The notes under the pieces are model-generated. The model was given only the letters and a program-made list of their open reading frames with translations, made no database searches and was not told the DNA's origin. 45,793 nt of DNA from a virus. This document shows, in pieces, positions 34,780 through 42,441 of the stretch (its first letter is position 1; every line of letters starts with the position of its first letter). The position numbers and the translations under genes were made by a program. The stretch covers positions 1 to 45,793 of IMG/VR virus record IMGVR_UViG_3300042298_002412, one strand, 5' to 3'.

Positions 34780-36226
34780 CCCCGACTTCTACCCCACGCC
34801 GCCCGAAGTGGCGGCCACCATGCTTGACCCACTCGACCTGCGCGGCCGGGTGGTGGTGGAGCCTTCCGCCGGCTCGGGCAACCTGGTGCAGGCCTGCCTA
34901 GAACGCGGCGCCGCCGAAGTGCTTATGGTTGAGCCTGAGCCGAAGCTGCGGGCGATCCTGGCGGCCATCCCCAACGGCCGCCTGATCGCCGCGGACTGGC
35001 TCACGGTGACGGCCGAGCAGATCAGCCACGTCGATCTGATCGTGATGAACCCGCCGTTCTCGGCCGATGAGCGGCACATCCTGCACGCCTGGGAGATCGC
35101 CCCGCCAGGCTGCGAGATCGTCGCGCTGGCCAACTGGAACACGGTCTGCGATGAGTACGTGCATCGCCTCACGCAGCGCACCGGAAGCGGCCTGAAGAAA
35201 CAACTGGCGAAGCTGATTGAGGGCTACGGCAGCAAGGAACACCTGGGCGAGTGCTTCACCACCGCCGAGCGTCCCACCAAGGTGAGCGTCGGCCTAGTGC
35301 GGCTGACCAAACCTGGCAGCCGGCCTGGTGGCGACGAGTTCGACGGGTTCTACCTGGGCCCGGACGACATCGAGGCCCAAGGCGAGGGGCTAATCCCCTA
35401 CCGCCGCAGCCGGGACATCGTGCAGCGCTACGTGGAGGCCTGCAAGATCTTCGATGAGCAGGTGGCCGCGGGCACCAGGCTGCGGGGTGTGCTGGATGGA
35501 TTCTTCGGCCAGGAGCTGGGCTTACAGGTGACCGTCGAAGGTGCGCCGGTGACCCGCAACCGGTTCCGCAAGGATCTGCAAAAGCAGGCCTGGAAGCACG
35601 TGTTTGATGAGTTCCTGCCGCAGCAGATGGCCACCAGCCAGCTGGCGAAGGACATCAACCGGTTTGTGGAGGAGCAGTCGAAGATCCCGTTCACCGAGCG
35701 GAACATCTACCGGATGCTGCAGATCGTCGCCGGCACCCAGGAGCAGCGGATTGACCGGGCGGTGGAAGAGGCCGTCGATTCGATCACTCGCCACACGGTG
35801 GAAAACCGCTACGGCGTGGAAGGCTGGGTAACCAACTCGGGCTACATGCTGAACAAGCGATTCATCCGGCCTTACATGGCTGAGCTGGCCTACAGCGAAC
35901 CGCGCAAGGTGCGGCTCAAGACCTACGGCGGCCAGTGGGATGAGATCCAGGATCTGATCAAGGCGCTGTGTTTCATCACCGGTCGGTCGATTGAAGAGGT
36001 GCGCCTGCCGGAGCAGTTTGGCGAGAACCAGTACTGGCCAGGTGACTGGCACGACTGGGGCTTCTTCCTCTTCCGCCCCTACAAGAAAGGCACCGTGCAT
36101 TTCGAGTTCAAGGATCAGGAGGTCTGGGCGGCGCTCAATGCCCGCTATGCCCGCATCAAGGGCCAGGTGCTGCCCGAACAGCAGCGCCGGGCGAAGCAGC
36201 GCAGACGGCAGGGGGTGGCGGCATGA
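34772..36226 (+). CDS. DNA methyltransferase-like protein with DUF4942-type C-terminus
   Basis: A 484-residue protein with GTG start 34772 (VFNPDFYPTPPEVAATMLDP). SAM motif EPSAGSGN lies near residue 34 and the catalytic NPPF near 95. Residues 250-480 match the DUF4942 type (FVEEQSKIPFTERNIYRMLQ, ENRYGVEGWVTNSGYMLNKR, IKALCFITGRSIEE). It is probably an adenine-N6 methyltransferase, the second methyltransferase of this element; no cognate restriction gene is seen, so anti-restriction or regulation is likelier. Confidence 0.85.
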   Translation: MFNPDFYPTPPEVAATMLDPLDLRGRVVVEPSAGSGNLVQACLERGAAEVLMVEPEPKLRAILAAIPNGRLIAADWLTVTAEQISHVDLIVMNPPFSADERHILHAWEIAPPGCEIVALANWNTVCDEYVHRLTQRTGSGLKKQLAKLIEGYGSKEHLGECFTTAERPTKVSVGLVRLTKPGSRPGGDEFDGFYLGPDDIEAQGEGLIPYRRSRDIVQRYVEACKIFDEQVAAGTRLRGVLDGFFGQELGLQVTVEGAPVTRNRFRKDLQKQAWKHVFDEFLPQQMATSQLAKDINRFVEEQSKIPFTERNIYRMLQIVAGTQEQRIDRAVEEAVDSITRHTVENRYGVEGWVTNSGYMLNKRFIRPYMAELAYSEPRKVRLKTYGGQWDEIQDLIKALCFITGRSIEEVRLPEQFGENQYWPGDWHDWGFFLFRPYKKGTVHFEFKDQEVWAALNARYARIKGQVLPEQQRRAKQRRRQGVAA

Positions 36227-36396
36227 CCCCCATCAAACTCCGCATCGCCGCCGAGACCGTGCTGGCCCAGCTCCGCATGGAGGCCCAGCGTCCGGCTGCC
36301 ATGCCGATCCGCCAGCTCCGGCCTGGCGAGGGGATGGATGATCTGCTGCGGCGGATCGTGAACGACCGGATCCGCAACCCCACCTCATCACGATGA
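36223..36396 (+). CDS. Small RHH-like protein (57 aa)
   Basis: Starts MTPIKLRIAAETVLAQLRME; the end GEGMDDLLRRIVNDRIRN resembles the last helix of RHH proteins and of 33492-33698. Both ends overlap by ATGA. A DNA-binding role is inferred. Confidence 0.5.
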   Translation: MTPIKLRIAAETVLAQLRMEAQRPAAMPIRQLRPGEGMDDLLRRIVNDRIRNPTSSR

Positions 36397-36650
36397 GTTA
36401 CGTAACCCGAACTACTGAAGTTGTCATCTACGACGCCGACGCCCTTGATGGCCCGTTTTCTGACGTGGCGCTCAGGCTGGTACTGGTGCCTGACAGTGGC
36501 GACGAATGCCTAGAACTGCACTACGGGGAGACCGAGATCCCTGTCAGCGTCGAAGAGCTGGAAGTGCTAGCTGCCGCGGCCAAACAGCTGCTGCATGGTG
36601 AGGGCGGCCGTGATCACCTACACCACCCCCACTCTGGAGATGAACGATGA
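36393..36650 (+). CDS. Hypothetical acidic protein (85 aa)
   Basis: Beta-rich start (MSYVTRTTEVVIYDADALDG, VALRLVLVPDSGDECLELHY) then a helix VEELEVLAAAAKQLL and a His-rich tail. Stop overlaps the next ATG. No recognised family. Confidence 0.55.
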   Translation: MSYVTRTTEVVIYDADALDGPFSDVALRLVLVPDSGDECLELHYGETEIPVSVEELEVLAAAAKQLLHGEGGRDHLHHPHSGDER

Positions 36651-37102
36651 GCACTGATTACCGCACCGAACTGCAGCGCCTGGTGAAGGCGTATGACGAG
36701 CATGGTGGGAGGTGGCCTGACCACCATGAACAGGCCCTGCACAATGCCGTTGAAGCCGCCCGCACCGCCCTGGCCCAGCCCGAGCCGGAGGGGGTGCCCC
36801 CAAGGGTTGGCCACATCCTGCGCCTGGCTGAGATCATCCGCGAGGTGGACGGCAACCACGACAAGGGAGCCGCCGCGCTGGCTGAGGCGATCCTGTCTCA
36901 CCCTGGCAGCAGATGGAGCCCCGCCATCGAGCCCGTGCCCGTCGCTGAGGGGCTGCCGGGGCCGGAGGATTGCGATGCGGAAGGTATTTGCTGGTGGTAT
37001 GACAGCCCCGGCGGCGGCTGGTACATGGATGCATTACAAGGCAACTACAGCCACTGGCGCCCCCAGCACGCCCTGCCGGTGCCCGGTGCGGAGGTGGGGT
37101 GA
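36647..37102 (+). CDS. Hypothetical protein (151 aa)
   Basis: N-terminal helices (TELQRLVKAYDEHGGRWPDH, HILRLAEIIREVDGNHDKGA) are followed by an aromatic C-terminal segment (ICWWYDSPGGGWYMDALQGN, YSHWRPQHALPVPG). The latter recalls Ea22/DUF551-type accessory proteins of phages, but the match is loose. Confidence 0.55.
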   Translation: MSTDYRTELQRLVKAYDEHGGRWPDHHEQALHNAVEAARTALAQPEPEGVPPRVGHILRLAEIIREVDGNHDKGAAALAEAILSHPGSRWSPAIEPVPVAEGLPGPEDCDAEGICWWYDSPGGGWYMDALQGNYSHWRPQHALPVPGAEVG

Positions 37103-37332
37103 TGGCTGAGATCGTATGCCGACACGCTGAAGATGATTTCTTCGCCCTAATGACCGCGCGAGGCATGGAAGACGCTAATTGCTGCGTCTTTTCTATTACT
37201 CATGTCCCAGGTGCTCCTTCAATGCTCAGGTGGATTGTTTGGGGCCGTTTTGACCCAGCCAAAACAACCTTTGACAAGATCGACGTTTGCATTAAAAAAA
37301 GACTTTTTCCAGCGGACGAGGAACAACCATGA
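37102..37332 (+). CDS. Hypothetical protein (76 aa)
   Basis: Starts MAEIVCRHAEDDFFALMTAR. It contains FSITHVPGAPSMLRWIVWGR and ends in a Lys-rich stretch. Base composition is clearly less GC-rich than its neighbours, suggesting a recent arrival. ATG 37102 shares a base with the preceding stop (TGATG). Confidence 0.55.
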   Translation: MAEIVCRHAEDDFFALMTARGMEDANCCVFSITHVPGAPSMLRWIVWGRFDPAKTTFDKIDVCIKKRLFPADEEQP

Positions 37333-37598
37333 CCACCCCAACCCAACCCCTATCCCCGGCCGCGCAGGCTGTATGGGATGCCTGGAATGACGCCTACGAA
37401 GCTCAAGGGCCGCTGGAAGACATGGGCCATCCGCTTGCCGCCGCGCTGATTGCTGCAGTGGATCAGGTGGTGCCGCTTGAGTTATGTCTTCCTGAGCAGG
37501 CGCCCATAGAAGGTCACATTAGACAGGATCAGCGAGGCAAGATCCGCCGCCAACTCCTAGCCATCGCCGCCGAGCTGCGGCAGGAGGGGCAGTCGTGA
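37329..37598 (+). CDS. Hypothetical protein, paralogue of 5201-5446
   Basis: An 89-residue protein sharing LSPAAQAV.DA, A..DQVVP and ..LLA.A.EL with the minus-strand gene 5201-5446. Helical; function unknown. Coupled at both ends (ATGA, GTGA). Confidence 0.65.
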   Translation: MTTPTQPLSPAAQAVWDAWNDAYEAQGPLEDMGHPLAAALIAAVDQVVPLELCLPEQAPIEGHIRQDQRGKIRRQLLAIAAELRQEGQS

Positions 37599-37825
37599 GC
37601 ATGCCTCTGTGGAAGGTGATGAACGAGGTGTATCGGTGCGGCTATAAAGAACCGGCCAGCGGTTCCATCCTGCACAGGGAGAGGGTGAGGCTGGGGCATG
37701 CCGCCCAAATCCGCGCCCTTGCCCAGATCATCGAGCAACGCGGCACCCAGGACATCGACCGTGACCCCGGCGAAACTGCCGACTGGTTGCGGGCTGAGGC
37801 TGACAGGGCGGAGGGGTCCCCATGA
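37595..37825 (+). CDS. Hypothetical protein (76 aa)
   Basis: GTG start 37595 overlapping the previous stop (a later ATG at 37601 is possible). Helical, charged: MPLWKVMNEVYRCGYKEPAS, HAAQIRALAQIIEQRGTQDI. No recognised family. Confidence 0.55.
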   Translation: MSMPLWKVMNEVYRCGYKEPASGSILHRERVRLGHAAQIRALAQIIEQRGTQDIDRDPGETADWLRAEADRAEGSP

Positions 37826-38223
37826 CCCACCAGCTCTACATCAAACAGGGCAGGCGTTACATCCCGTGGGGCAATGGCCGGCACTGGGATGCCGATCACG
37901 ATGCGATGGAGGCAGGCAGCTTCCGGCTAATCCATTGCCCCGATCCTGGCCACTACCGTACGCGGCATGACGTGACACCGGATACGGCGAGATGGGCTGC
38001 AGCGGCGATGATCGCGCAGCAGGCAATGGAGGATGCAATGCGAAAACGTGCGATTGCACAACCACAAGTTCAGCCGTACACCGATCGCCAACTGAGGCTG
38101 ATCGAGCAGTTCCGGCGTGACATGGCTGCAGCCGGTGGCCTAGTGCCCAGCTACTGGCGCCACGGCACAGCGTTCGAGATCGCGCAGGCAGGCATCGATG
38201 CAGTGCGGAAACCTGAGCCATGA
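37822..38223 (+). CDS. Hypothetical protein (133 aa)
   Basis: Starts MTHQLYIKQGRRYIPWGNGR, with a beta-rich first 55 residues and a helical remainder (TARWAAAAMIAQQAMEDAMR, RLIEQFRRDMAAAGG). The last codons and stop lie in boundary motif copy 9. No recognised family. Confidence 0.6.
   Translation: MTHQLYIKQGRRYIPWGNGRHWDADHDAMEAGSFRLIHCPDPGHYRTRHDVTPDTARWAAAAMIAQQAMEDAMRKRAIAQPQVQPYTDRQLRLIEQFRRDMAAAGGLVPSYWRHGTAFEIAQAGIDAVRKPEP
38206..38219 (+). repeat. Boundary motif copy 9 (CGGAAACCTGAGCC)
   Basis: Encodes the RKPEP end of 37822-38223 in a different frame from the virion-gene copies and directly abuts ATG 38220. Confidence 0.75.
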
Positions 38224-38414
38224 GCACCACACCCGACCGCCTAGCCCTCGCCGCATGCCCGATGTCAACGCTGAGGCGCTGCGTCGAGCCATGCGACAAC
38301 TGCCGCCAAACCGCGGCGCAGGTCGCTGGTGAGCTGTGCCTGGTGCTGCTGGAACACTCCAGTGACACCACCACCGCAGCGGCCGACTGGATTTCCTGCC
38401 ACGCCATGCCATGA
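38220..38414 (+). CDS. Small Cys-containing protein (64 aa)
   Basis: Starts MSTTPDRLALAACPMSTLRR and contains CVEPCDNCRQ, a possible metal site, plus a helix. Coupled to neighbours by ATGA at both ends. Unknown family. Confidence 0.5.
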   Translation: MSTTPDRLALAACPMSTLRRCVEPCDNCRQTAAQVAGELCLVLLEHSSDTTTAAADWISCHAMP

Positions 38415-38590
38415 CCTGGACCACCAGCCGCCTGCCCACCGCTGCCGATGGCGACCTCCACGGCATGGTGCGCTGGGATTCACGCCTGCCAGGGATGCTC
38501 AGCCACTGGTCAGACGTTCGTCCCGGTGAGCAGTGGCGGCGATCTGCAGCGTGGCAGCCGCCGGTGGAAAACTCAGAGCATGGAAACTGA
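38411..38590 (+). CDS. Small Trp-rich protein (59 aa)
   Basis: Starts MTWTTSRLPTAADGDLHGMV and includes WDSRLPGMLSHWSDVRPGEQ. It overlaps the next gene by 11 bases. The pattern of W..S.LP..adGD..G.V is common in small phage proteins of unknown role. Confidence 0.5.
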   Translation: MTWTTSRLPTAADGDLHGMVRWDSRLPGMLSHWSDVRPGEQWRRSAAWQPPVENSEHGN

Positions 38591-38972
38591 GCCCGGTTCG
38601 CTGTCGCTGCAGCTCGTTGATCGGCTCGGGAAGCTGGAAGGGCTGATCATCGGTTTGCAGACCAGCATCGGCCAGTCCCAGGCGCAGACCACAGCGTTCA
38701 TGGGTCGTGTCGAGCGCCTCGAAGCCCGGCAAGTGGAGCTGGAGCGCAACATGATCACCAAGCAGGACATCAGCCAGCTGGTGGAGAAGGTCGATCAGCT
38801 CACCACCAGCGAAGCACGGCAGCAGGGTGGCACTGCAGTGGCCAGCTGGTCAGCGCAGGCTATCGGCACCTGGGCTGCCGTGATCATCGCCCTGCTCGCT
38901 CTGGTGGGTGTGGGCGTGCAGCGCGAGCGGCTTAACCACCAGGCGCCAGTCGGTCGCTCTGCTTCGCCTTGA
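38580..38972 (+). CDS. Coiled-coil protein with C-terminal membrane helix (130 aa)
   Basis: Residues 8-80 form a coiled coil (LVDRLGKLEGLIIGLQTSIG, VERLEARQVELERNMITKQD) and residues 100-118 a membrane helix (WAAVIIALLALVGVGVQ). The layout resembles small phage tail-anchored proteins sometimes annotated as holin- or spanin-like. It ends the rightward unit and overlaps 38932-39240 by 41 bp. Confidence 0.6.
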   Translation: METEPGSLSLQLVDRLGKLEGLIIGLQTSIGQSQAQTTAFMGRVERLEARQVELERNMITKQDISQLVEKVDQLTTSEARQQGGTAVASWSAQAIGTWAAVIIALLALVGVGVQRERLNHQAPVGRSASP

Positions 38973-39240
38973 ACGTGTCCACCAGCTCGGTGTAGTAGGG
39001 CGTGATCTGCGCCACCGGTGATCCACGGATGCCGTAGACCATCAGCGGATCACCGGTGGCGACGCTCCACTGCTCCGGTGCAGCCTTTGATGCGGTAAAA
39101 CCGATCACGCCGGCCAGGATCTGCTGCGCACCGAACATGGTGCCCGACGGCAGCACCTGAAACTCGCGGCCATAGATGTGGACGCCATCGCTGAACTGGA
39201 ACACCTGGAGCTCGCCCCAGGCGATCGAGGTTTCGGGCAT
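38932..39240 (-). CDS. Hypothetical protein (102 aa)
   Basis: Starts MPETSIAWGELQVFQFSDGV. Beta-rich, with VLPSGTMFGAQQILAGVIGF and a PYYTELVDTF end. ATG 39240 lies 15 bases after boundary motif copy 10. No recognised family. Confidence 0.55.
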   Translation of the reverse strand: MPETSIAWGELQVFQFSDGVHIYGREFQVLPSGTMFGAQQILAGVIGFTASKAAPEQWSVATGDPLMVYGIRGSPVAQITPYYTELVDTFKAKQSDRLAPGG

Positions 39241-39255
39241 GGGCCGCCAGCGCCT

Positions 39256-39269
39256 AGCTCAGGTTTCCG
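39256..39269 (-). repeat. Boundary motif copy 10 (CGGAAACCTGAGCT)
   Basis: Lies just 3' of the stop of 39272-39490, wholly outside coding sequence, and ends 15 bases before ATG 39240. Confidence 0.75.
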
Positions 39270-39271
39270 AA

Positions 39272-39490
39272 TCAGACGCCGGGTTCGTCCGATTCATCCG
39301 GCCCACGGCACGGCAGCTCGGGGTTGGCGCATGGCGGGGTGATGCCCCGGCCAGCGCAGAGCGCTCGGAACGTTGCCATGGCGCGAGTGCCGCTGGCGTC
39401 CTCGACGCACATCCCAGCACCGCACACCTGCCAGATTGCCTGGCCGTCACGGATGATCATCTCCTGGGTTGGGAGCTTCCTGATATCCAT
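39272..39490 (-). CDS. Small hypothetical protein (72 aa)
   Basis: Starts MDIRKLPTQEMIIRDGQAIW and contains CGAGMCVEDASGTRAMATFR and a CANPELPC pair, so a disulfide or metal site is possible. The leader has GGCAACCTATGCCA, also found after the KilA-N gene (10187-10200). Unknown family. Confidence 0.5.
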   Translation of the reverse strand: MDIRKLPTQEMIIRDGQAIWQVCGAGMCVEDASGTRAMATFRALCAGRGITPPCANPELPCRGPDESDEPGV

Positions 39491-39786
39491 CCGTCCGGTG
39501 CTGGTGGCATAGGTTGCCGGGTGTGCACCGTTCACGCACCACCGCCGAGACTGCCTGCCAGGACAGGCTCGGCACTACGACATCCGCGAAACGCCAGAGG
39601 ATCTCTATGCTGCTGTGTTGGCCTGTCGCAGAGCGCAAACCGTAGGCCAGGACAGCGATCAGGGGGCAGCAGCAGATCAGCAGCAAGGGACTGTAAGGGA
39701 CAGCAAGGGACCATAATTCTCGCCGGTATGCACGGCCCGTGCATCGTTGCATCGGCCACGGTTTCTGCGCGTCGTATTCCCCCCCC
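39491..39786. other. Integrase upstream region, candidate attP
   Basis: 296 bases without a confident gene. Three AAGGGAC direct repeats stand at 39685, 39695 and 39705, spaced exactly 10 bp, as expected of integrase arm-type sites on one helix face. A perfect inverted repeat ATGCACGG-C-CCGTGCAT (39728-39744) follows, possibly a core or operator. An open frame (RRDCLPGQARHYDIRETPED in part) runs from about 39510 to 39714 but lacks a start codon, perhaps a gene remnant. Confidence 0.5.
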
Positions 39787-40767
39787 ATGGCATCGATCAA
39801 CGTCCAGCGCGGCCGGCTTTACCTGCTGGCTCGGGTGCCCCGCCGTGACGGCAGCCCTGGCCTGGCGCAGCAGCGGATCGCCCTGAGGCTGGACGACACG
39901 CCTGTGAACCGTCGCGTTGCCGCCAAGCAGCTGCAGACCTTGGAGCGGCAGCTGGCCACCGACACGTTTGAGTGGGGGTACTGGACCGACCAAGGGGAGG
40001 GGATCACCTGGCGTGAGGCCATCGCCCGGCTGCATCGCGCCAGGGTGGTGCTGGGGCGCACGTCGGAGCGGACATGGGAGATCAACTACATGGGCCGGCT
40101 GCGGCAGATCCCGCCGGCCAGCACGGTCACGACAAAGGCCATCGCCCAGGCGCTGCAGCGCTACGACCGCTCGACCTGCTCATACAAGGAGCTGTGGTAT
40201 CTGCTTAAGCAGCTGGCGCAGCTGGTCGGCGTGCCGTTTCCTGAGCTGCCAGTGCCGACGTATAGCAGGGCTGAGCTGGTGGCGGTGCCGACTGATGCGG
40301 AGATCATCCGCTGGGTTGAGGCAGCGCCGGATCCTGCGTGCTGGTATCTGGGGATGATGGCCACGTACGGTCTCAGGCCGCATGAGATCGAGGGTGCGGC
40401 GCTGATCGAGCGGGATTATCTGCAGGTGGCAGAGGCGAGCAAGACCGGATTCAGGACGGTGGTGCCGGTGCCCCGTGAGTGGGTGGAGCTGTTCAGGTTG
40501 AGAGATCGCCGGGTCAGGAGCAGCCCGACGGATGTGGCGAAGTGGCTCTCGAAGACCACCCACCAGCTGGGGCTGAGCTGGCGACCGTATGCGCTCAGGC
40601 ATGCGTTCGCCGGCCGGCTGTGGCGGCAGGGTGGGTCGCGGTTGGATGTGTATACGGCGGCCCGGCTGATGGGTCATAGCCCCGGCCAGCACTCACGAAC
40701 CTACCGGGCGCACATTCAGCCCCACCAGGTGGCGGAGGCGGCGGAGAGGGCGTTAGGGGGTGGGTGA
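39787..40767 (+). CDS. int: Tyrosine recombinase (integrase)
   Basis: A 326-residue protein. An N-terminal arm-type beta region (INVQRGRLYLLARVPRRDGS), a core-binding helical domain (about 75-155) and a catalytic domain with R197 (TYGLRPHEI), R271 (YALRHAFAGRL; Tyr replaces the first His of HxxR), H297 (LMGHSPG) and nucleophile Y306 (SRTYRAHI). This supports site-specific integration, so the element is temperate or was. The start at ATG 39787 follows the candidate attP. The 3' end overlaps 40753-41028 by 15 bases. Confidence 0.92.
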   Translation: MASINVQRGRLYLLARVPRRDGSPGLAQQRIALRLDDTPVNRRVAAKQLQTLERQLATDTFEWGYWTDQGEGITWREAIARLHRARVVLGRTSERTWEINYMGRLRQIPPASTVTTKAIAQALQRYDRSTCSYKELWYLLKQLAQLVGVPFPELPVPTYSRAELVAVPTDAEIIRWVEAAPDPACWYLGMMATYGLRPHEIEGAALIERDYLQVAEASKTGFRTVVPVPREWVELFRLRDRRVRSSPTDVAKWLSKTTHQLGLSWRPYALRHAFAGRLWRQGGSRLDVYTAARLMGHSPGQHSRTYRAHIQPHQVAEAAERALGGG

Positions 40768-41028
40768 GCGCCATCCCATCTCTTCTGGGTCGTGCGCTTC
40801 GGCCCATTCCAGCGCTTCGGCCTTGGTCGCAAACGGTCCGGCATGGCCTGATCCGTCAAAGGTCATTCCGCCGTTATCGGGCCACTCGACTTTCCCTGCA
40901 GTTGCCCACGCAGCACCGGGAAACATTCCCTCTTCGACCTCATAGCAGCGGATCACAGCAAACCACCCATCAACAGGCGGCAGCGGATCCCAGCACCAGT
41001 CCTGCGGAGCGCTCACTGCTTTGCTCAT
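40753..41028 (-). CDS. Hypothetical protein (91 aa)
   Basis: Starts MSKAVSAPQDWCWDPLPPVD. Contains WFAVIRCYEVEEGMFPGAAW and the ending FATKAEALEWAEAHDPEEMG, a pattern shared by small phage proteins of unknown role. ATG 41028 overlaps the excisionase-like stop (ATGA). Last gene of the P8 operon. Confidence 0.6.
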   Translation of the reverse strand: MSKAVSAPQDWCWDPLPPVDGWFAVIRCYEVEEGMFPGAAWATAGKVEWPDNGGMTFDGSGHAGPFATKAEALEWAEAHDPEEMGWRSPTP

Positions 41029-41252
41029 CGACCAACTCCAGTATCCGGCACCACCGCCCCAACATTCACCCGAACCACCCGCCGCTGTGCCTGAGCAGGC
41101 GCCAGGTTGATCAGTTCTCGACCCCAGCGCCAACGCGAACGACGGCAGCTGTCGGCTTCATGGATCAGCCGTTTGATGTGGCGATCGGAGACACCAAGCG
41201 CTTCGGCAGCTTCCGCCACGGTGAGCAGCAGTCTGGAGTTGCGGTTGTCCAT
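41025..41252 (-). CDS. Excisionase-like helix-turn-helix protein (75 aa)
   Basis: Residues 8-35 (LLLTVAEAAEALGVSDRHIK, RLIHEA) are a MerR/excisionase-type winged HTH (HTH_17). It is encoded near int on the opposite strand, so a role as Xis or a small regulator is plausible. ATG 41252 shares a base with the upstream stop. Confidence 0.7.
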   Translation of the reverse strand: MDNRNSRLLLTVAEAAEALGVSDRHIKRLIHEADSCRRSRWRWGRELINLAPAQAQRRVVRVNVGAVVPDTGVGR

Positions 41253-41554
41253 CAGCAACGCTCCCTGCCGAATAGGGAGCAGTCACGGGCAAACCCTGGA
41301 CCCTCCAGCGCCGGGTCTGGAAACCCCAGCCCGCACTCGCCGTGATGCCAGTGCATGCACCGCTCGCAGCTTGGATCGTTTGGCTCTGGTGGTGGACGGT
41401 AACCATCAGGCAACACGTCGCGGTAGATCTTGCCGATCCGTATCTGGCGGATCGTTTCACGGCTGACCCCATACACGTGCCCTAGAGCACGGTGCGTTTC
41501 AGGTGATGCAATGATCGCCGCGATCTGCTCAGCGGTGAACTTCCGGGTGGTCAT
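41252..41554 (-). CDS. HTH plus Cys-rich protein (100 aa)
   Basis: The N-terminal half is a helix-turn-helix (FTAEQIAAIIASPETHRALG, VYGVSRETIRQIRIGKIYRD) of the type linked to phage HNH/NUMOD proteins. The C-terminal half is CERCMHWHHGECGLGFPDPA ending in C, a probable zinc site also seen in 42646-42813. Coupled to both neighbours. Confidence 0.65.
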   Translation of the reverse strand: MTTRKFTAEQIAAIIASPETHRALGHVYGVSRETIRQIRIGKIYRDVLPDGYRPPPEPNDPSCERCMHWHHGECGLGFPDPALEGPGFARDCSLFGRERC

Positions 41555-41688
41555 CCCTTGCTGCCCGTAACCTGCTGATCAAGCCATGCCCAACAGCGGC
41601 CTTTACGGCGTGAGCTGGCCATCCGAATCACACGGCCAGTGTCGCTGACCAAAAGCGCCGGAGCGCTAGGAGGAACTGCCCACTTCAT
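41551..41688 (-). CDS. NUMOD4-like fragment (45 aa)
   Basis: Reads MKWAVPPSAPALLVSDTGRV then IRMASSRRKGR. The central part resembles the NUMOD4 motif (y.VSn.GrVrs) found at the N-terminus of HNH homing enzymes, but no HNH domain follows. It may be a remnant split from a homing nuclease or an independent small binder. ATGA overlaps on both sides argue it is translated. Confidence 0.5.
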   Translation of the reverse strand: MKWAVPPSAPALLVSDTGRVIRMASSRRKGRCWAWLDQQVTGSKG

Positions 41689-42197
41689 CCCAGTGAGCCC
41701 ATGACGGTCTTGTGTTCATTATAACGCCCCGTTTTGGCATAGGACCGCATGGGTCGATCTGACATCTTGTGGAACACCATCTGTCCAATCTTCATCCCCG
41801 TCCATAGCAGCTGGGGCCAGAGCTGGCGGTTGTTGCGCAGCTCCAGCGTGAGAACACTGCCATGCCAGCCGGGGTCGGCCCAGACGGCGAGCGCCTGATC
41901 GAGGCCTTCGCGCGCGCGGCTGGATTTCAGCCTGAACTCAGCGGCGATGGTGTCAGGGATGTTGAAGGTCTCGCGGGTGGGCGCCAGCAGGAACTGTCCC
42001 GGTTTCATCTCATAGGGATTGGCTTCACTGTGCCAAGCCAGGGGGTACTGCACCAGCTCACGGGATTGCGCCGATTCGATCAGCAGCGTGTCACCGAGGC
42101 GAACGTCCAGGCTGGCGGGGTTGATCAGGTCAGGGTCGAATCCTTCCACCATGCCTTGGTTGCAGAGGTCGAGGATTTCGTGGTCGCAGAGGATCAT
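41685..42197 (-). CDS. dcd: dCTP deaminase (Dcd/DUT family)
   Basis: A 170-residue trimeric-barrel enzyme: INPASLDVRLGDTLLIES (26-43), FRLKSSRAREGLDQALAVWA (88-107) and DPGWHGSVLTLELRN (108-122) with the catalytic Glu119. It deaminates dCTP to dUTP, or directly to dUMP in bifunctional forms, feeding ThyX encoded at 27210-27932. ATG 42197 follows the previous stop by one base. Confidence 0.9.
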   Translation of the reverse strand: MILCDHEILDLCNQGMVEGFDPDLINPASLDVRLGDTLLIESAQSRELVQYPLAWHSEANPYEMKPGQFLLAPTRETFNIPDTIAAEFRLKSSRAREGLDQALAVWADPGWHGSVLTLELRNNRQLWPQLLWTGMKIGQMVFHKMSDRPMRSYAKTGRYNEHKTVMGSLG

Positions 42198-42198
42198 T

Positions 42199-42441
42199 TC
42201 AGGAATCAGCGTCGGGGATGGATTCGAGGGCGCGGCGGATGGGGAAAGGCTTGGACCTGAGCAGGATCTGCGCGATCTGCCATTCGCGGCCGTCTGGGTC
42301 AACCACCCAGTAACTGGGGACCAATCCACCAGCGAAGCCTGTCACCTTTCCGGAGTTAGACCACTGGCGGCAGTACACCTCATCACCAGGCTTGAATCGC
42401 GACCGGCGGCTTGTGTTAGTGAGCATTGCGGTCAAAGCCAT
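42199..42441 (-). CDS. Hypothetical protein (80 aa)
   Basis: ATG 42441 has an AAGAAGG site; ATG 42426 is an alternative. Contains FKPGDEVYCRQWSNSGKVTG and YWVVDPDGREWQI, an SH3/KOW-like beta sequence. No clear family. Confidence 0.55.
   Translation of the reverse strand: MALTAMLTNTSRRSRFKPGDEVYCRQWSNSGKVTGFAGGLVPSYWVVDPDGREWQIAQILLRSKPFPIRRALESIPDADS

Noticed and set aside
34772-36226. Type I/III restriction-modification system
   Set aside because: Neither a specificity subunit nor a restriction gene is adjacent; the C-terminal half fits DUF4942, which occurs in phage methyltransferases.
10187-39524. Shared GCATAGGTTGCCGG string as att core
   Set aside because: It is only about 14 bp, one copy is between KilA-N and the tRNA-like element and the other in a gene leader; no larger identity flanks it, so there is no reason to call it an attachment site.
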